Positions 25,749 to 35,736 of a DNA stretch of 64,000 nucleotides are shown here, piece after piece. A program made the translations under genes and the position numbers. The stretch lies in assembly GCF_012427705.1 (NCBI RefSeq), contig NZ_CP048602.1, positions 1,054,001 to 1,118,000 of the forward strand. The letters are read 5' to 3'. The first letter of the stretch is position 1, and every line of letters begins with the position of its first letter. The notes beneath the pieces were generated by a model. The model did no database searches and was not told where the DNA came from. It saw only the letters and a list, made by a program, of their open reading frames with translations. The DNA is from Vreelandella piezotolerans (GTDB lineage: Bacteria; Pseudomonadota; Gammaproteobacteria; Pseudomonadales; Halomonadaceae).

Positions 25749-27707
25749 ATGCGTGGCACTTCCCACTCCTCGATCATCGAAACGCCCTTAACGCATATGG
25801 CCAGCCATACGCCGCTGGCCATGATCATCGTCGATCCGCTTAGCGATTCCCTGATCGATGCCAACCCTGCCGCCTGCCACTTGCTGCTCCTAGCGCGTGA
25901 TCAAACCCTCACCACCCCCTTCAGTCACCGCTTGAGCGCCTCACTGCCGCTATGGGTCAGCTTTACCGACGAGGTACTAACGACCGGGCAAGGGTGGTCG
26001 GATGATTTAGTGCTGCTGGATAGCGCCCGCCAACCTCGTCGTGTCGAAGTCTATGGCCAACGCTTGCAGAGCGAATCGCAGCTATTGTTGACGTTGATCG
26101 ATCGCAACAAGGCCGAACAGCGTCGTGCCAAGGCCGAGCTTAGCCGACAGCACCGGCAAGGGGAGGTGGGCTGGCAGCGGGTCGAGCAGGTGTTCGAGCG
26201 TATCGAAAAGCAGAACCAGCTGATTCTCAGCGCGGCCGGGGAGGGCATTTACGGCCTGGATGCCGATGGCAAAACCACCTTCGTCAATCCGGCCGCCGAG
26301 CGCATTCTTGGCTGGAGTACGGAGGATATGGTGGGCCACGATGCGCATCTGATGTTTCATCATACCCACGCCGATGGCAGCCACTTCCCCGTCCAGCAGT
26401 GCCCTATCCATGCCTCGTTTAGTGATGGTCAAGTGCACCATGTGGATGACGAAGTGTTCTGGCATAAAAATGGCGAGGCCATTCCCGTGGAGTACACCAG
26501 CACGCCGATTTTCGAAATGGGCCGATTAGTGGGAGCGGTGGTCCTGTTTCGCGATATTCGCGAGCGTAAACGTGCCGAGCAGCAGCTACGCGATGCGCTA
26601 GAAGAGGTGGAGTCGCTCAAACGCCGCTTGGAGCTAGAGAACCAGTATCTGCAAGAAGAGATCAAAGCCGAAGTGAACCACCGCAATATCGTCGGCAACA
26701 GCCCGGCGGTGGCCAAGCTGACTCAGCAGATTGCCATGGTCGCGCCGACCAGCGCTAACGTGCTGATTAGCGGCGAGTCAGGTACTGGCAAAGAACTGAT
26801 TGCCCGGGCAATTCACGCAGGTAGTACTCGCAGCGACCGGCCGTTGATCCGCGTGAACTGTGCCGCGATTCCCCGCGACCTCTTCGAGAGTGAGTTCTTC
26901 GGTCACGTGAAAGGCGCCTTTACCGGCGCGGTGCAAGACCGTCCGGGACGCTTTGAATTGGCCCATGGCGGCACGCTGTTCCTGGATGAAGTAGGGGAAA
27001 TCCCATTAGAGCTGCAGAGCAAGCTGCTGCGCGTATTGCAGGATCAGCAGTTCGAGCGGGTGGGGGATAACCGTACCCGCGAAGTGGATGTGCGGGTGAT
27101 TGCGGCGACCAATCGTGAGTTAAAAGAGATGATCGATGCCGGGCAGTTTCGCGAGGATCTCTACTTCCGATTGAACGTCTTTCCCATCGACTCCGTTCCA
27201 CTGCGCAAACGCATCGAAGACGTGCCGCTGCTGGCCCGCCACTTCTTGCATCGCGCCTGCCTGAAGTTCAACAAACCTGGGGTACGAATACCGCCTGCGC
27301 AACTTGATGTCCTCACGCGTTATCCCTGGCCCGGCAATATTCGCGAGTTGGAGAACGTCATCGAGCGTCAGGTAATCGTGACGCAAGATCAGCGGCTCTC
27401 TTTCGATGACCTTTTGTTGGTAGAGCCACTATCTCGTCACACGGCGTTCAACGAAACGTCGCACGATAGTAGCGAGTTGCCCGACCACCTGCTCACCGAG
27501 CAAGCGCTGTGCCATCAGCAGCGGTGCAATGCACTAAAAGCGTTGAAAGCCGCAAACGGAAAGGTGTCTGGGGCGGGAGGAGCGGCTGAGCTGTTGGGCA
27601 TGAAGCCCACCACCCTCACTTCGCGACTGCAAAAATGGGGCATCGATCCTCGGCAATATCGCAGACGCCAGCGCAAAAGTACGTCAGCCAACGATGCTTT
27701 GGACTAA
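25749..27707 (+). CDS. PAS-domain sigma-54-dependent transcriptional activator
   Basis: The protein of about 652 residues has two sensory PAS-like regions (about 15-125 and 150-285), a coiled coil (about 285-310), an AAA+ domain (Walker A GESGTGKE near 341, the sigma-54-contacting GAFTGA near 387, [11 protein letters not shown]) and a C-terminal Fis-type helix-turn-helix (about 590-635). There is no receiver domain, so the PAS region senses the signal. I start at the ATG 25749, preceded by AAGGAG; a TTG at 25692 is in frame but lacks a ribosome site. It is divergent from cynABDS and is the obvious candidate activator of that operon. Confidence 0.9.
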   Translation: MRGTSHSSIIETPLTHMASHTPLAMIIVDPLSDSLIDANPAACHLLLLARDQTLTTPFSHRLSASLPLWVSFTDEVLTTGQGWSDDLVLLDSARQPRRVEVYGQRLQSESQLLLTLIDRNKAEQRRAKAELSRQHRQGEVGWQRVEQVFERIEKQNQLILSAAGEGIYGLDADGKTTFVNPAAERILGWSTEDMVGHDAHLMFHHTHADGSHFPVQQCPIHASFSDGQVHHVDDEVFWHKNGEAIPVEYTSTPIFEMGRLVGAVVLFRDIRERKRAEQQLRDALEEVESLKRRLELENQYLQEEIKAEVNHRNIVGNSPAVAKLTQQIAMVAPTSANVLISGESGTGKELIARAIHAGSTRSDRPLIRVNCAAIPRDLFESEFFGHVKGAFTGAVQDRPGRFELAHGGTLFLDEVGEIPLELQSKLLRVLQDQQFERVGDNRTREVDVRVIAATNRELKEMIDAGQFREDLYFRLNVFPIDSVPLRKRIEDVPLLARHFLHRACLKFNKPGVRIPPAQLDVLTRYPWPGNIRELENVIERQVIVTQDQRLSFDDLLLVEPLSRHTAFNETSHDSSELPDHLLTEQALCHQQRCNALKALKAANGKVSGAGGAAELLGMKPTTLTSRLQKWGIDPRQYRRRQRKSTSANDALD

Positions 27708-27770
27708 GGTTAGGGAGGATCTGCTTGACATCCGTTTGTACACACAAATCAGGCAACTTCAAGTCTAGCA

Positions 27771-27794
27771 TACATACATGAATGTAACTATAAT
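27771..27794 (+). promoter_or_regulatory. AcrR-like operator overlapping the efflux-operon promoter
   Basis: TACATACATGAATGTA (27771-27786) is a 16-base palindrome with one mismatched pair, immediately followed by a perfect -10 TATAAT at 27789-27794. It resembles the operator of E. coli AcrR as I remember it. A repressor bound here would block the promoter of the RND efflux operon. The -35 region is poor. Confidence 0.6.
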
Positions 27795-27855
27795 GCCACT
27801 CTTTCATAATGGTGCTCTGCTGCGCCGTCTTACGTTGACACCTAGAGGCAATCCC

Positions 27856-29325
27856 ATGCGACTAGCACACTGGGCAGTCAATGCCCCCTTCCGCCCCCTA
27901 TTGTTGGCAGTACTCACGGCGTCCTTTATCGCGCCCGCCCAAGCGGCCGATTTGGTGACCATTACCCGTGACGCGCTGAATAACAATGCGGCTCTGGCCT
28001 CTGCGCGGTCTGAGTTTTCAAGCGTCGAAGCGGCGCGTGACGTCGCCCGCGGTGGACTGCTGCCTCAAGTGAACGCCTCTGGCAGCGCTGTGCATAACGA
28101 GCAGTTCGAGAGTCAAGGCTCGGCCCGTGGTGCCGGTACCGGAGCAGGGGCTAATGCGGGTGTCGGCGTCAGTGACGATAGCTACAACACGGTCTCTTTG
28201 ACGTTAGAAGCCACCCAGGCTCTATTCAATGCGGTGACACGGCAGGAAGTCACTCAGGCAGAGCGTCAGATCGATCAGCAGGTCTATCTGCTGGCCGCCA
28301 CCGAGCAGCAGCTGTTGATCGATGTGGCCAGTGCCTACTTCGATATTCTACGCGCTCATGAAGTGTTGGAAGCACGGTTAGCGCAGGAGCGTGCTATCGG
28401 CCGTCAGCTAGAGCAGGCCCGTGAGCAGTTCGAGGTCGGTTTGATTGCGATTACCGAAGTCGAGGAGGCGCGGGCGAGCTTCGATCAATCTCGCGCCGAT
28501 CGCATTGCTGCCGAGAGCAACCTGCAAGTAGCGTTTGAAGTGCTGGAGCAGCTTACCGGCCAGCGTTATGCCAGCATCGAAGCCCTGGGCGATAGTATGC
28601 CCATCGCGCTGCCGACGCCCACCGACCGTGATTACTGGGTCGAACAGTCACTGGAGCGCAACCCCCAGGTACTTGCCCAGCAGGCGGGTATCGAAGTTTC
28701 TCGTGTGGGAGTAGAGCTGGCCCGTGCTGGTCGTTTGCCCACCGTGCAAGCGTTCGCCAACTATCAGTACGCCGACAGCGACAGCGAATTAGTGAGCGGT
28801 TACGACACTTCCGCTCAGGTCGGTGTTTCGGCGAACGTGCCGATCTATACCGGTGGCAGCACCAGCGCCAGCATTCGACAAGGCACTTTCCAATTGGAGA
28901 GCAGCCAGTACGACTTCGAGTCTCAGCGCCGCACTACGATTCAACAGGTTCGCTCGCTCTATACCCAGGTCAGCAACAACGTCGAAACGGTCGAAGCGCG
29001 CCAGCAGGCCATCGTGTCCAACCGCAGCGCGCTGGAAGCGACCCGCGCGGGTTACGAAGTGGGTACGCGCAATATCGTCGACGTGCTCAATGCCGAGCAA
29101 AACCTCTATAACGCCATCGCCAATTATGCCGAGGCGCGTTACGACTATGTCGTGAATCTGCTGTCGCTGCGTCAGCAGGCAGGGCTGCTCGATGTCGAGG
29201 CCATCGAAGAAGTGAACGCGTGGCTCACCGGCGAGGACATCCACTTTATTCTACCGGAAAGCAATGAGCCCGACGCGTATCAGCGTGCAATGGATATTGG
29301 TGCACCGCCCACTCCAGGTGCTTGA
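27856..29325 (+). CDS. TolC-family outer-membrane efflux protein
   Basis: This is a 489-residue outer-membrane channel protein with a signal peptide ending near residue 30 (PAQAAD). Two repeats of the outer membrane efflux family follow (about 35-235 and 245-440), rich in long amphipathic helices (LEARLAQERAIGRQLEQAREQFEVGLIAITEVEEA is one such stretch, about 170-205). GTRNIVDVLNAEQNLYNA is a TolC hallmark. The ATG at 27856 places the signal peptide correctly; an upstream frame from 27778 overlaps the operator. It is the first gene of an efflux operon in the less usual order channel, adaptor, pump. Confidence 0.9.
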   Translation: MRLAHWAVNAPFRPLLLAVLTASFIAPAQAADLVTITRDALNNNAALASARSEFSSVEAARDVARGGLLPQVNASGSAVHNEQFESQGSARGAGTGAGANAGVGVSDDSYNTVSLTLEATQALFNAVTRQEVTQAERQIDQQVYLLAATEQQLLIDVASAYFDILRAHEVLEARLAQERAIGRQLEQAREQFEVGLIAITEVEEARASFDQSRADRIAAESNLQVAFEVLEQLTGQRYASIEALGDSMPIALPTPTDRDYWVEQSLERNPQVLAQQAGIEVSRVGVELARAGRLPTVQAFANYQYADSDSELVSGYDTSAQVGVSANVPIYTGGSTSASIRQGTFQLESSQYDFESQRRTTIQQVRSLYTQVSNNVETVEARQQAIVSNRSALEATRAGYEVGTRNIVDVLNAEQNLYNAIANYAEARYDYVVNLLSLRQQAGLLDVEAIEEVNAWLTGEDIHFILPESNEPDAYQRAMDIGAPPTPGA

Positions 29326-29390
29326 CGTACGCTGCGCATGCCTTCTTGGCGGTCGGTCAATGTTTAGAAAAATGAATGGGAATTCGACGC

Positions 29391-30659
29391 ATGAAAAGAG
29401 TGATTCACTCAGGTAGAGCGAGTCTAGTGACGCTGATCGCCGCGTTAGCGCTCACGGCGTGTGGCCAGGAGCAGCCACAAGAGCAGCAAAGCCAGCAGCA
29501 GGAAGCGCCGCCCCACCCGGTGGAGGTCACTGAGATAGCGCGTCGGGACATACCGCTGGATAAATCCTACCCCTCGCTGTTGCGCAGCGATAGTGAAGTG
29601 ACGCTCGTGGCACGCGTCAGCGGCTTTTTGGAAGAGCGCCACTTCGAACCTGGTCAAATGGTCGAGCAGGGCGATCGTCTGTATACCATCGAGCCCGATC
29701 TGTATCAGGCGACCGTCAACCAGCGGGAAGCCGACCTGCAAAGCGCCCGCGCCGAGCTGGCCCGTGCCCAGCGCGATGCTCAGCGTTTCGAGCAGCTGCT
29801 GAGCCAAAACTCCGTTAGCCGCCAGCAGTACGATCAAGCGCTTGCCGAGCAGCGCGTGGCGCAGGCCAACGTTGCCCAGGCGGAGGCGGCACTGACCAGC
29901 GCCAACCTGGACTTAGGCTACTCCAACGTGACGGCACCGGTATCCGGCATGATCAGCTTGAGCCAGATCAACGTCGGCAACTTGGTGACGTCGGGCACCG
30001 AGCTTGCCACGATCACGCCGCTGGATCCGCTGGAAGTGCGCTTCCAGTTGCCCCAGCGTGATGCCTTCGAGCTGCGTCGCCAGCTCGGCAGCGACGGCGA
30101 TGCTTCCCAAATCACCGCTCGCCTGCGGGTGCCTGGGTTGGATGGTAGCGAAGGCAGCGAGCTGGAAGGTCGCCTGGACTTCCTCGGTTCCCGCGTGGAT
30201 ACCGGCACCAGCACCGTGCAGGCCTCGGCGACCTTTGCCAATCCCGATGGCGCAGTGCTGCCAGGCCAATTCGTGCGCGTGCGTATCGAAGGCTTGAAGC
30301 GCTTCGGCGTGCTGGCCGTGCCAGAAATTGCCGTCACGCAAGGCTTGATGGGGCCTTTGGTATACGTGCTGGATGACGAGAACAAAGCCCGGGAGCGCAC
30401 CGTTCAGTTGGGTGAAGTCGCAGGCCCATGGCAAATCATCCGCGATGGTCTGGAGCCTGGTGATCGCGTGGTCGTCGGTGATCCTGCCGGTCTGGAAGCG
30501 GGGGTCTTGATCGATCCTCAGCCGTTTAGCGGCAGCGCGACTGAGGTAGTGGAAGAAGCGATGCAGGAAGATGCCCAGGAAGAAGCGCAAGCCGCTGAGG
30601 CAATGCAGCAAGCCGACGGCGCGCAACCCGCTGCTGAAGGGGAAGAGGGCGCGCAATAA
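29391..30659 (+). CDS. RND efflux periplasmic adaptor (MexA/AcrA family), lipoprotein
   Basis: This membrane-fusion protein of about 422 residues has a lipoprotein signal with lipobox LTAC (Cys near 24), a Gln-rich linker, a biotinyl/lipoyl half-motif (VARVSGFLEERHFEPGQMVEQGD), an alpha-helical hairpin (about 100-165), and beta-barrel and membrane-proximal domains. The C-terminus is a long acidic Glu/Ala/Gln tail (last 45 residues), more extended than in AcrA. GGGA precedes the ATG at 29391; an ATG at 29376 is in frame but without a ribosome site. Its stop overlaps the pump gene start by one base (TAATG). Confidence 0.93.
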   Translation: MKRVIHSGRASLVTLIAALALTACGQEQPQEQQSQQQEAPPHPVEVTEIARRDIPLDKSYPSLLRSDSEVTLVARVSGFLEERHFEPGQMVEQGDRLYTIEPDLYQATVNQREADLQSARAELARAQRDAQRFEQLLSQNSVSRQQYDQALAEQRVAQANVAQAEAALTSANLDLGYSNVTAPVSGMISLSQINVGNLVTSGTELATITPLDPLEVRFQLPQRDAFELRRQLGSDGDASQITARLRVPGLDGSEGSELEGRLDFLGSRVDTGTSTVQASATFANPDGAVLPGQFVRVRIEGLKRFGVLAVPEIAVTQGLMGPLVYVLDDENKARERTVQLGEVAGPWQIIRDGLEPGDRVVVGDPAGLEAGVLIDPQPFSGSATEVVEEAMQEDAQEEAQAAEAMQQADGAQPAAEGEEGAQ

Positions 30660-33600
30660 TGAATTTCTCTAACTTCTTTATCAGTCGTCCGATTTTTGCC
30701 ACGGTACTGGCAATCATCGTCACGCTGGTAGGTGTGATGGCCATGCGGGTCCTGCCGATCGAGCAGTACCCCAGCGTGGTGCCGCCCACGGTATCGGTAC
30801 AGGCCCAGTTTCCAGGGGCGGATGCCGAAACCGTAGCGCAAACGGTGGCGGCCCCGCTCGCCGAGGCGATTAACGGCGTCGAGGACATGCTCTACATGAC
30901 CTCCAATAGCGCCGATAACGGCACCATGAGTCTGAGTGTAGCGTTCAATATCGGCACGGATGGCGATATCAACACGATCAACGTCAACAACCGTGTGCAG
31001 GGGGCGCTATCGCAGCTACCGGAGGCCGTGCAGTCCCAGGGGGTCACCGTCGAACTGCGCTCAGACTCCATTTTGATGCTGGTGGCGCTGACCTCGCAAA
31101 GCGGGGATTACGATAAGATCTACATGCAGAACTACGCCACGCTCAACATTCTGGATGAGCTTCGCCAAGTGCCAGGGGTGGGTAACGCCGAGGTGCTCGG
31201 CGGCGGTGAGTTCGCCATGCGGATATGGATGGACCCCGACAAGCTGGCGCAATACGACCTCACGCCCAGCGAAGTGGCTAGCGCCATTCGTGCTCAGAAC
31301 ACCGAAATTCCCGCTGGTAACCTGGCCGCGACGCCGCAAAGCGACCCGCGCGCCTATACCTACACGATCACCGCCGGTGGACGACTCACTAGCACCGATG
31401 ATTTCCGTGAGATTTTCCTTCGCACCAACCCCGATGGCTCGTCGCTGCGCCTACAAGACGTAGCGCGTATCGAACTGGGCGCCTCGTTCTATGGCGTCGA
31501 CGCACGATTGAACGGCGACGCCATGACGCCGATCATCATCAATCAGCAGCCGGGGGCCAACGCGCTGGAAACCGCCGAGGCGGTGCGTGCCACCATGGAA
31601 GAGCTGGCCGGGCGGTTCCCGCCAGGGCTCGAGTACGTCACTCCCTACGATACGACGCTGTTCATCGATGCCTCGGTAGAAACGGTGATCAAGACGTTCA
31701 TCGAAGCGTTTCTGATCGTCATCGTGATCCTGTTCATCTTCCTGCAGAACTGGCGCTTTACCGTGATCGCCATGTCGGTGGTGCCGGTGTCGGTGATCGG
31801 TACCTTCGCAGGCTTTTATCTGTTCGATTTCTCGATCAACCTGCTGACGCTATTTGCCCTGGTGCTGTCGATAGGCATCGTGGTGGATGACGCCATACTG
31901 GTGGTCGAGAACGTCGAGAGGGTTCTTAGCGAAGAGGACGACATCAGCGTTCGTGAGGCGACGATCCGAGCCATGAAGGAAGTCGGTGGGCCGGTCATTG
32001 CGACCTCGCTGATCATGGCGGCGGTATTCGTACCGGTCGCTTTCTTGGGAGGCTTCACCGGGCAGATCTATCAGCAGTTCGCGATTACCGTAGCCATCTC
32101 GGTGGCGCTGTCGGCGCTGATGGCGTTGACCTTCACCCCCGCCCTGTCGGCGATCTTCATCAAGCACAACTTGCACAAAACCAAGCAATCGGCGTTCAAG
32201 CGTGCCATTACCACGCCGCTGCGGCTGTTCGACCGCTTCTTTGCGGGCTTCACCGCGGTGTACATGTGGGTGGTGAAGAAGCTGGTGCGTTTCTGGGTGC
32301 TGGCGCTGGCGTTGACCGTGGCGGTGGGCGCAGGCTCTTATTGGCTCTACGCCAATACGCCCTCGACGCTGGTGCCAGAAACCGACCAGGGGATCGTCTT
32401 GGCAAGTATCTCTTTGCCGGATGCGGCCTCGCTGAGTCGTACTCAAGCGTACATGGCCGAGTTGAGCGAGCAGATCGAAGCCATCCCTGGTGTCGAGTAC
32501 TCCTCAGCTGTGGCGGGTTACGACATTCTCTCCAGTGCGGTGAATACCGCACGCGGCATCATGTTCATCAACATGAAGCCATGGGCAGAGCGTGAACTCA
32601 CCGCTAACGAACTGGTCGGCCGCATCATGCAACTGGGTGCCAGTATCGATGGCGGTTCGGCGATGGCCTTCAACGTGCCGCCGATCATGGGGCTTTCCAC
32701 GACCGGTGGCTTCACCGGCTATTTGCAGTCGTTCGACGGAGCGTCCACGCGGGAGCTGTATGAAGCTTCGTTGCAAATCATGCAGGCGGCGAACCAGCAC
32801 CCGGTGCTGAACCGTGTGTTCACCACGTTCAACGTGAACGTGCCTTCGTACCGGGCGGAGATCGACCAGCAAAAAGCGCTCAGCTACGGCGTTGCGCTGG
32901 AGAACATCAATTCGGCGCTGGCGAACACCTTTGGTAATGGGTTTGTGAATTACTTTAGCTACCAAAACCGCAACTTCCAGGTGTACTTACAGAACGAGGA
33001 CGAGTTCCGTAAAACACCGGAAGACGTCAACAACGTCTACGTGCGCGGCGGTAATGGCGAGCGTATTCCACTCTCTGAGTTCGTCACGCTAGAGCGTCAA
33101 ACGGGACCTGCGGTGGTGTCGCGTTTTGGGGTCTACGCGGGGGCGCAATTCCAGGGTAACCCGGCACCCGGCTACAGCTCGGCCCAAGCCATCGAGGCCA
33201 TGGAAGAAGTGGTGCAAGAGACGCTGGGCGATAACTGGGGCATGGGCTGGACCGGAACGGCGTATCAGGAGTCCAACCTGGGTAATACCGCCACGCTGGC
33301 CATCGTGTTCGGTATCTTGATGGTGTTCTTGATTCTGGCGGCACAGTACGAAAGCTGGTCGTTGCCGTTGGCGGTTCTCACCGCTACACCTTTCGCCTTC
33401 CTGGGCGGCATCGCGGGTATCGTGCTACGCGGATTGGATACCAGTGTCTACGTGCAGATCGGCATGCTGGTGGTGGTCGGCCTGGCGGCGAAGAACGCCA
33501 TCTTGATCGTCGAGTTTGCCGAGCTGCAGCGTAAAGAGCAGGGTAAGTCGATTCGTGAAGCTGCGGTGACCGCAGCAGAGCTGCGCTTCCGTCCGATCGT

Positions 33601-33847
33601 CATGACCTCATTGGCGTTCATTTTCGGCACGTTACCGTTGGCGCTGGCCACCGGTGCCAGTGACGTGAGCAGTCACCACATTGGTACTACGGTAGCGGTG
33701 GGTATGGCCTCCGTGGCGGTGTTGGGAAGTCTCTTCATTCCCAGTTTCTACGCCATGATCGCGTCGGTCTCGGATTGGCTCTATCGTAAGCGCCATCCGA
33801 ACGGCAACCGCCAATCGCAGGCGGAACTTGGCCACGATAACGGTTAA
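30659..33847 (+). CDS. RND multidrug efflux pump, inner-membrane subunit (MexB/AcrB family)
   Basis: The 1062-residue proton-driven HAE1-type pump has twelve transmembrane segments and two large periplasmic loops. It starts MNFSNFFISRPIFATVLA, typical of the family. Proton-relay acidic residues are visible in helix 4 (LSIGIVVDDAILVVENV, two Asp). The second half shows LVVVGLAAKNAILIVEFA. The substrate range (drugs, solvents, detergents, bile-like compounds) cannot be read from sequence. It is the last gene of the operon and is closed by a strong terminator. Confidence 0.95.
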   Translation: MNFSNFFISRPIFATVLAIIVTLVGVMAMRVLPIEQYPSVVPPTVSVQAQFPGADAETVAQTVAAPLAEAINGVEDMLYMTSNSADNGTMSLSVAFNIGTDGDINTINVNNRVQGALSQLPEAVQSQGVTVELRSDSILMLVALTSQSGDYDKIYMQNYATLNILDELRQVPGVGNAEVLGGGEFAMRIWMDPDKLAQYDLTPSEVASAIRAQNTEIPAGNLAATPQSDPRAYTYTITAGGRLTSTDDFREIFLRTNPDGSSLRLQDVARIELGASFYGVDARLNGDAMTPIIINQQPGANALETAEAVRATMEELAGRFPPGLEYVTPYDTTLFIDASVETVIKTFIEAFLIVIVILFIFLQNWRFTVIAMSVVPVSVIGTFAGFYLFDFSINLLTLFALVLSIGIVVDDAILVVENVERVLSEEDDISVREATIRAMKEVGGPVIATSLIMAAVFVPVAFLGGFTGQIYQQFAITVAISVALSALMALTFTPALSAIFIKHNLHKTKQSAFKRAITTPLRLFDRFFAGFTAVYMWVVKKLVRFWVLALALTVAVGAGSYWLYANTPSTLVPETDQGIVLASISLPDAASLSRTQAYMAELSEQIEAIPGVEYSSAVAGYDILSSAVNTARGIMFINMKPWAERELTANELVGRIMQLGASIDGGSAMAFNVPPIMGLSTTGGFTGYLQSFDGASTRELYEASLQIMQAANQHPVLNRVFTTFNVNVPSYRAEIDQQKALSYGVALENINSALANTFGNGFVNYFSYQNRNFQVYLQNEDEFRKTPEDVNNVYVRGGNGERIPLSEFVTLERQTGPAVVSRFGVYAGAQFQGNPAPGYSSAQAIEAMEEVVQETLGDNWGMGWTGTAYQESNLGNTATLAIVFGILMVFLILAAQYESWSLPLAVLTATPFAFLGGIAGIVLRGLDTSVYVQIGMLVVVGLAAKNAILIVEFAELQRKEQGKSIREAAVTAAELRFRPIVMTSLAFIFGTLPLALATGASDVSSHHIGTTVAVGMASVAVLGSLFIPSFYAMIASVSDWLYRKRHPNGNRQSQAELGHDNG

Positions 33848-33868
33848 TGTATCTGGCTTGACTGACGA

Positions 33869-33899
33869 CGGGCGCCCTTTTCAGGGCGCCCGTTTTTTT
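33869..33899 (+). terminator. Intrinsic terminator of the efflux operon
   Basis: A 9-bp GC stem (CGGGCGCCC with GGGCGCCCG) has a 6-base TTTTCA loop and is followed by seven T residues, 22 bases after the pump stop codon. Confidence 0.93.
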
Positions 33900-34058
33900 G
33901 CCACCGATCCGATTGCCCCTCGACCCTGGCGCTTCATAAGCCAATGAGATGAGCTACGCTAGTAGTGACCCCGTTTTTAGCTTGTACTAATAAACGCCAA
34001 TAATCAGAGCGTGGGTCAGGCGCAAACAAGACTGGGTACGCCCAGAGGAGGACACGCC

Positions 34059-34733
34059 ATGCAAACGCTTATCTCTGCTGCGCTGCAGTTTCCTACCGTC
34101 GTGTTTAGTTTTTTGCTGGCGCTAATGGCGCTCTACTGGCTGCTGGTACTCATTCGACTAGCCCCTCTAGAGCTTTTCGAGCGCGACAGCTTACGCGATG
34201 ATCATATGGCCAGCACCTTGGTCTCGCTTGGGTTTGCCGGGGTACCCGCGACGCTGGCGCTCAGCTTCTTGATGCTCATTGCCGGTGCGTTATCACTAGC
34301 CGTCGAGCTGCTCGCTCTGCGATGGATGCCGCTTGGATTGCTCAGGGTGCCGGTCGGGGTGTTGGTCGTGTGGGCTGCGCTCGCGGTAGCTTCCCCCATC
34401 GCTGCCGCTTTATGCCATGCGCTGCAGCGTGCGCTGCACCGTTATCAACCCTTCAAACGTCGCTGTCTGCTGGGCGCTACCGTCGTGGTGGCAGAGCGCC
34501 AAAACGACGAATCTGCCAGCGCTACGCTGCTCAATGAGCCCAACAGTACGGTCATATTGCACTGTAAAGCCGGGGACTGCCCGCAGCCGGGTGAACGCCG
34601 TGTGTTGGTGAAGTATCTAGCCAAGGAAGGGGCATACCGCAGCGTGCTAGAGCAGCACTATCTGGATACACGGGTGCGTATCAATAAGCTTCGTTTGCAG
34701 CACAAGCAGCATCCTAACGGATACTCCACCTAA
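34059..34733 (+). CDS. Inner-membrane protein of unknown function (possibly YqiJ/NfeD-like)
   Basis: The protein of 224 residues has four predicted transmembrane segments in its first 125 residues (about 12-32, 56-78, 83-100, 102-125). A soluble C-terminal domain (about 135-215) follows, with a possible OB-like beta pattern (GATVVVAERQ, STVILHCKAGDC, RRVLVKYLA). This shape is reminiscent of YqiJ/NfeD-type partners of flotillins, but no flotillin gene is in the window and the match is weak. The ATG at 34059 follows GGAGGA. It is monocistronic. The function is unknown. Confidence 0.75.
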   Translation: MQTLISAALQFPTVVFSFLLALMALYWLLVLIRLAPLELFERDSLRDDHMASTLVSLGFAGVPATLALSFLMLIAGALSLAVELLALRWMPLGLLRVPVGVLVVWAALAVASPIAAALCHALQRALHRYQPFKRRCLLGATVVVAERQNDESASATLLNEPNSTVILHCKAGDCPQPGERRVLVKYLAKEGAYRSVLEQHYLDTRVRINKLRLQHKQHPNGYST

Positions 34734-34742
34734 CGGCTGCCT

Positions 34743-35666
34743 TCAGCGATGAAACCAGCGCTGCCACTGTCTCGTCAGCCAGCTCAATAGGGTGGGCGCA
34801 GCGGTGGCGGCACGTTCGCGATGTGTGCGTGCAGGCGCGTCGAGGAAGTGGCGTATGGGCGTAACCTGTTCGGGCGTGTTGAGCATCGGAGCGTGGCCGC
34901 ATCCTGTGACGGTCAAGGTCGTCAAGGTAGGCTGGACCTCGGCCATCTTGGGTAGCGTCTCGGCATCCAATAGGGTCGATGTCTCTCCGCGAATCACCAT
35001 CAGCGGGCAGCGAATGTTGGCCCAGTCGGCCCAGGTGTCTCTGGGTGTGTCGTGGATAAACTGTTCGCCGATACGCGGGTCGAAGTGGTAGGTCCAACTG
35101 CCGTCGGGCAGGCGGCGAGCGCTGTTCAAGGCCAGCTCTCGCCACTCCTCCTCGCAGGTGATACCAAAACTGGCGTAATGCTCGGTAAGTTCTGCTTTTA
35201 AGTCGGCAAAGTTGTTGAACCGATGCGTCACGCCAAAGTAGCTCGACAAGGCGATCAGCCCCTCTTTATTCAGCTCGGGCCCCACGTCGTTGAGTATCAG
35301 CCGTGAAATGCGCGAGCGGTGCTGTGCGTCTGCTGCGATCAACATGCCCAGCAGGCCGCCCATGGACGTCCCCAGCCAGTCCACCTGATCGAGCTCGTAA
35401 TGATCCAGCAACGCAACGGCAATGGTGATGTAGTGACTGTAGAGATAGTCATGGGCGGGAAACAGCGACCAGCTGGAGAGTCCGCGACCCGGAGTGTCTG
35501 GGGCGATGATGCGCCACTCGCTGCCCAGCTCTCTCGCCAGGGCGGCGAAGTCACCGCCGTGGCGGGCAAGCCCGTGCCAAGCGATCAGAGTGCGCGTTGC
35601 TTTTGGGTTCCAAATGCGTACGGCCACGTCCAACTCGCGCACGCGGATAAATTCCAAAGCATCCAT
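34743..35666 (-). CDS. Alpha/beta hydrolase
   Basis: The 307-residue alpha/beta-hydrolase has the nucleophile elbow GTSMGG (Ser near residue 101), an oxyanion region WHGLARHGGDF (about 30), an acidic residue region near VIRGETSTLLD and the catalytic His in GCGHAPML (about 259). It is cytoplasmic, without a signal peptide. The substrate is unknown; lipolytic esters or small lactones are typical for the group. The C-terminal 40 residues are basic and Trp-rich. AAAGGAG precedes the ATG. It is 70 bases from the TetR gene on the same strand and could be co-transcribed with it. Confidence 0.85.
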   Translation of the reverse strand: MDALEFIRVRELDVAVRIWNPKATRTLIAWHGLARHGGDFAALARELGSEWRIIAPDTPGRGLSSWSLFPAHDYLYSHYITIAVALLDHYELDQVDWLGTSMGGLLGMLIAADAQHRSRISRLILNDVGPELNKEGLIALSSYFGVTHRFNNFADLKAELTEHYASFGITCEEEWRELALNSARRLPDGSWTYHFDPRIGEQFIHDTPRDTWADWANIRCPLMVIRGETSTLLDAETLPKMAEVQPTLTTLTVTGCGHAPMLNTPEQVTPIRHFLDAPARTHRERAATAAPTLLSWLTRQWQRWFHR

Positions 35667-35736
35667 ACTGGGCTCCTTTCATGAGATAGCTCCAGTATAG
35701 GCGATTTGCTGCAGTGCAACAGAGAGGGGAGTCACC

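Noticed and set aside
27725-27748. TTGACA at 27725 and the TTTGT/ACAAA dyad as the efflux promoter
   Set aside because: No -10 lies at a suitable distance from this TTGACA; the TATAAT at 27789 is too far away. The dyad alone is short and common.
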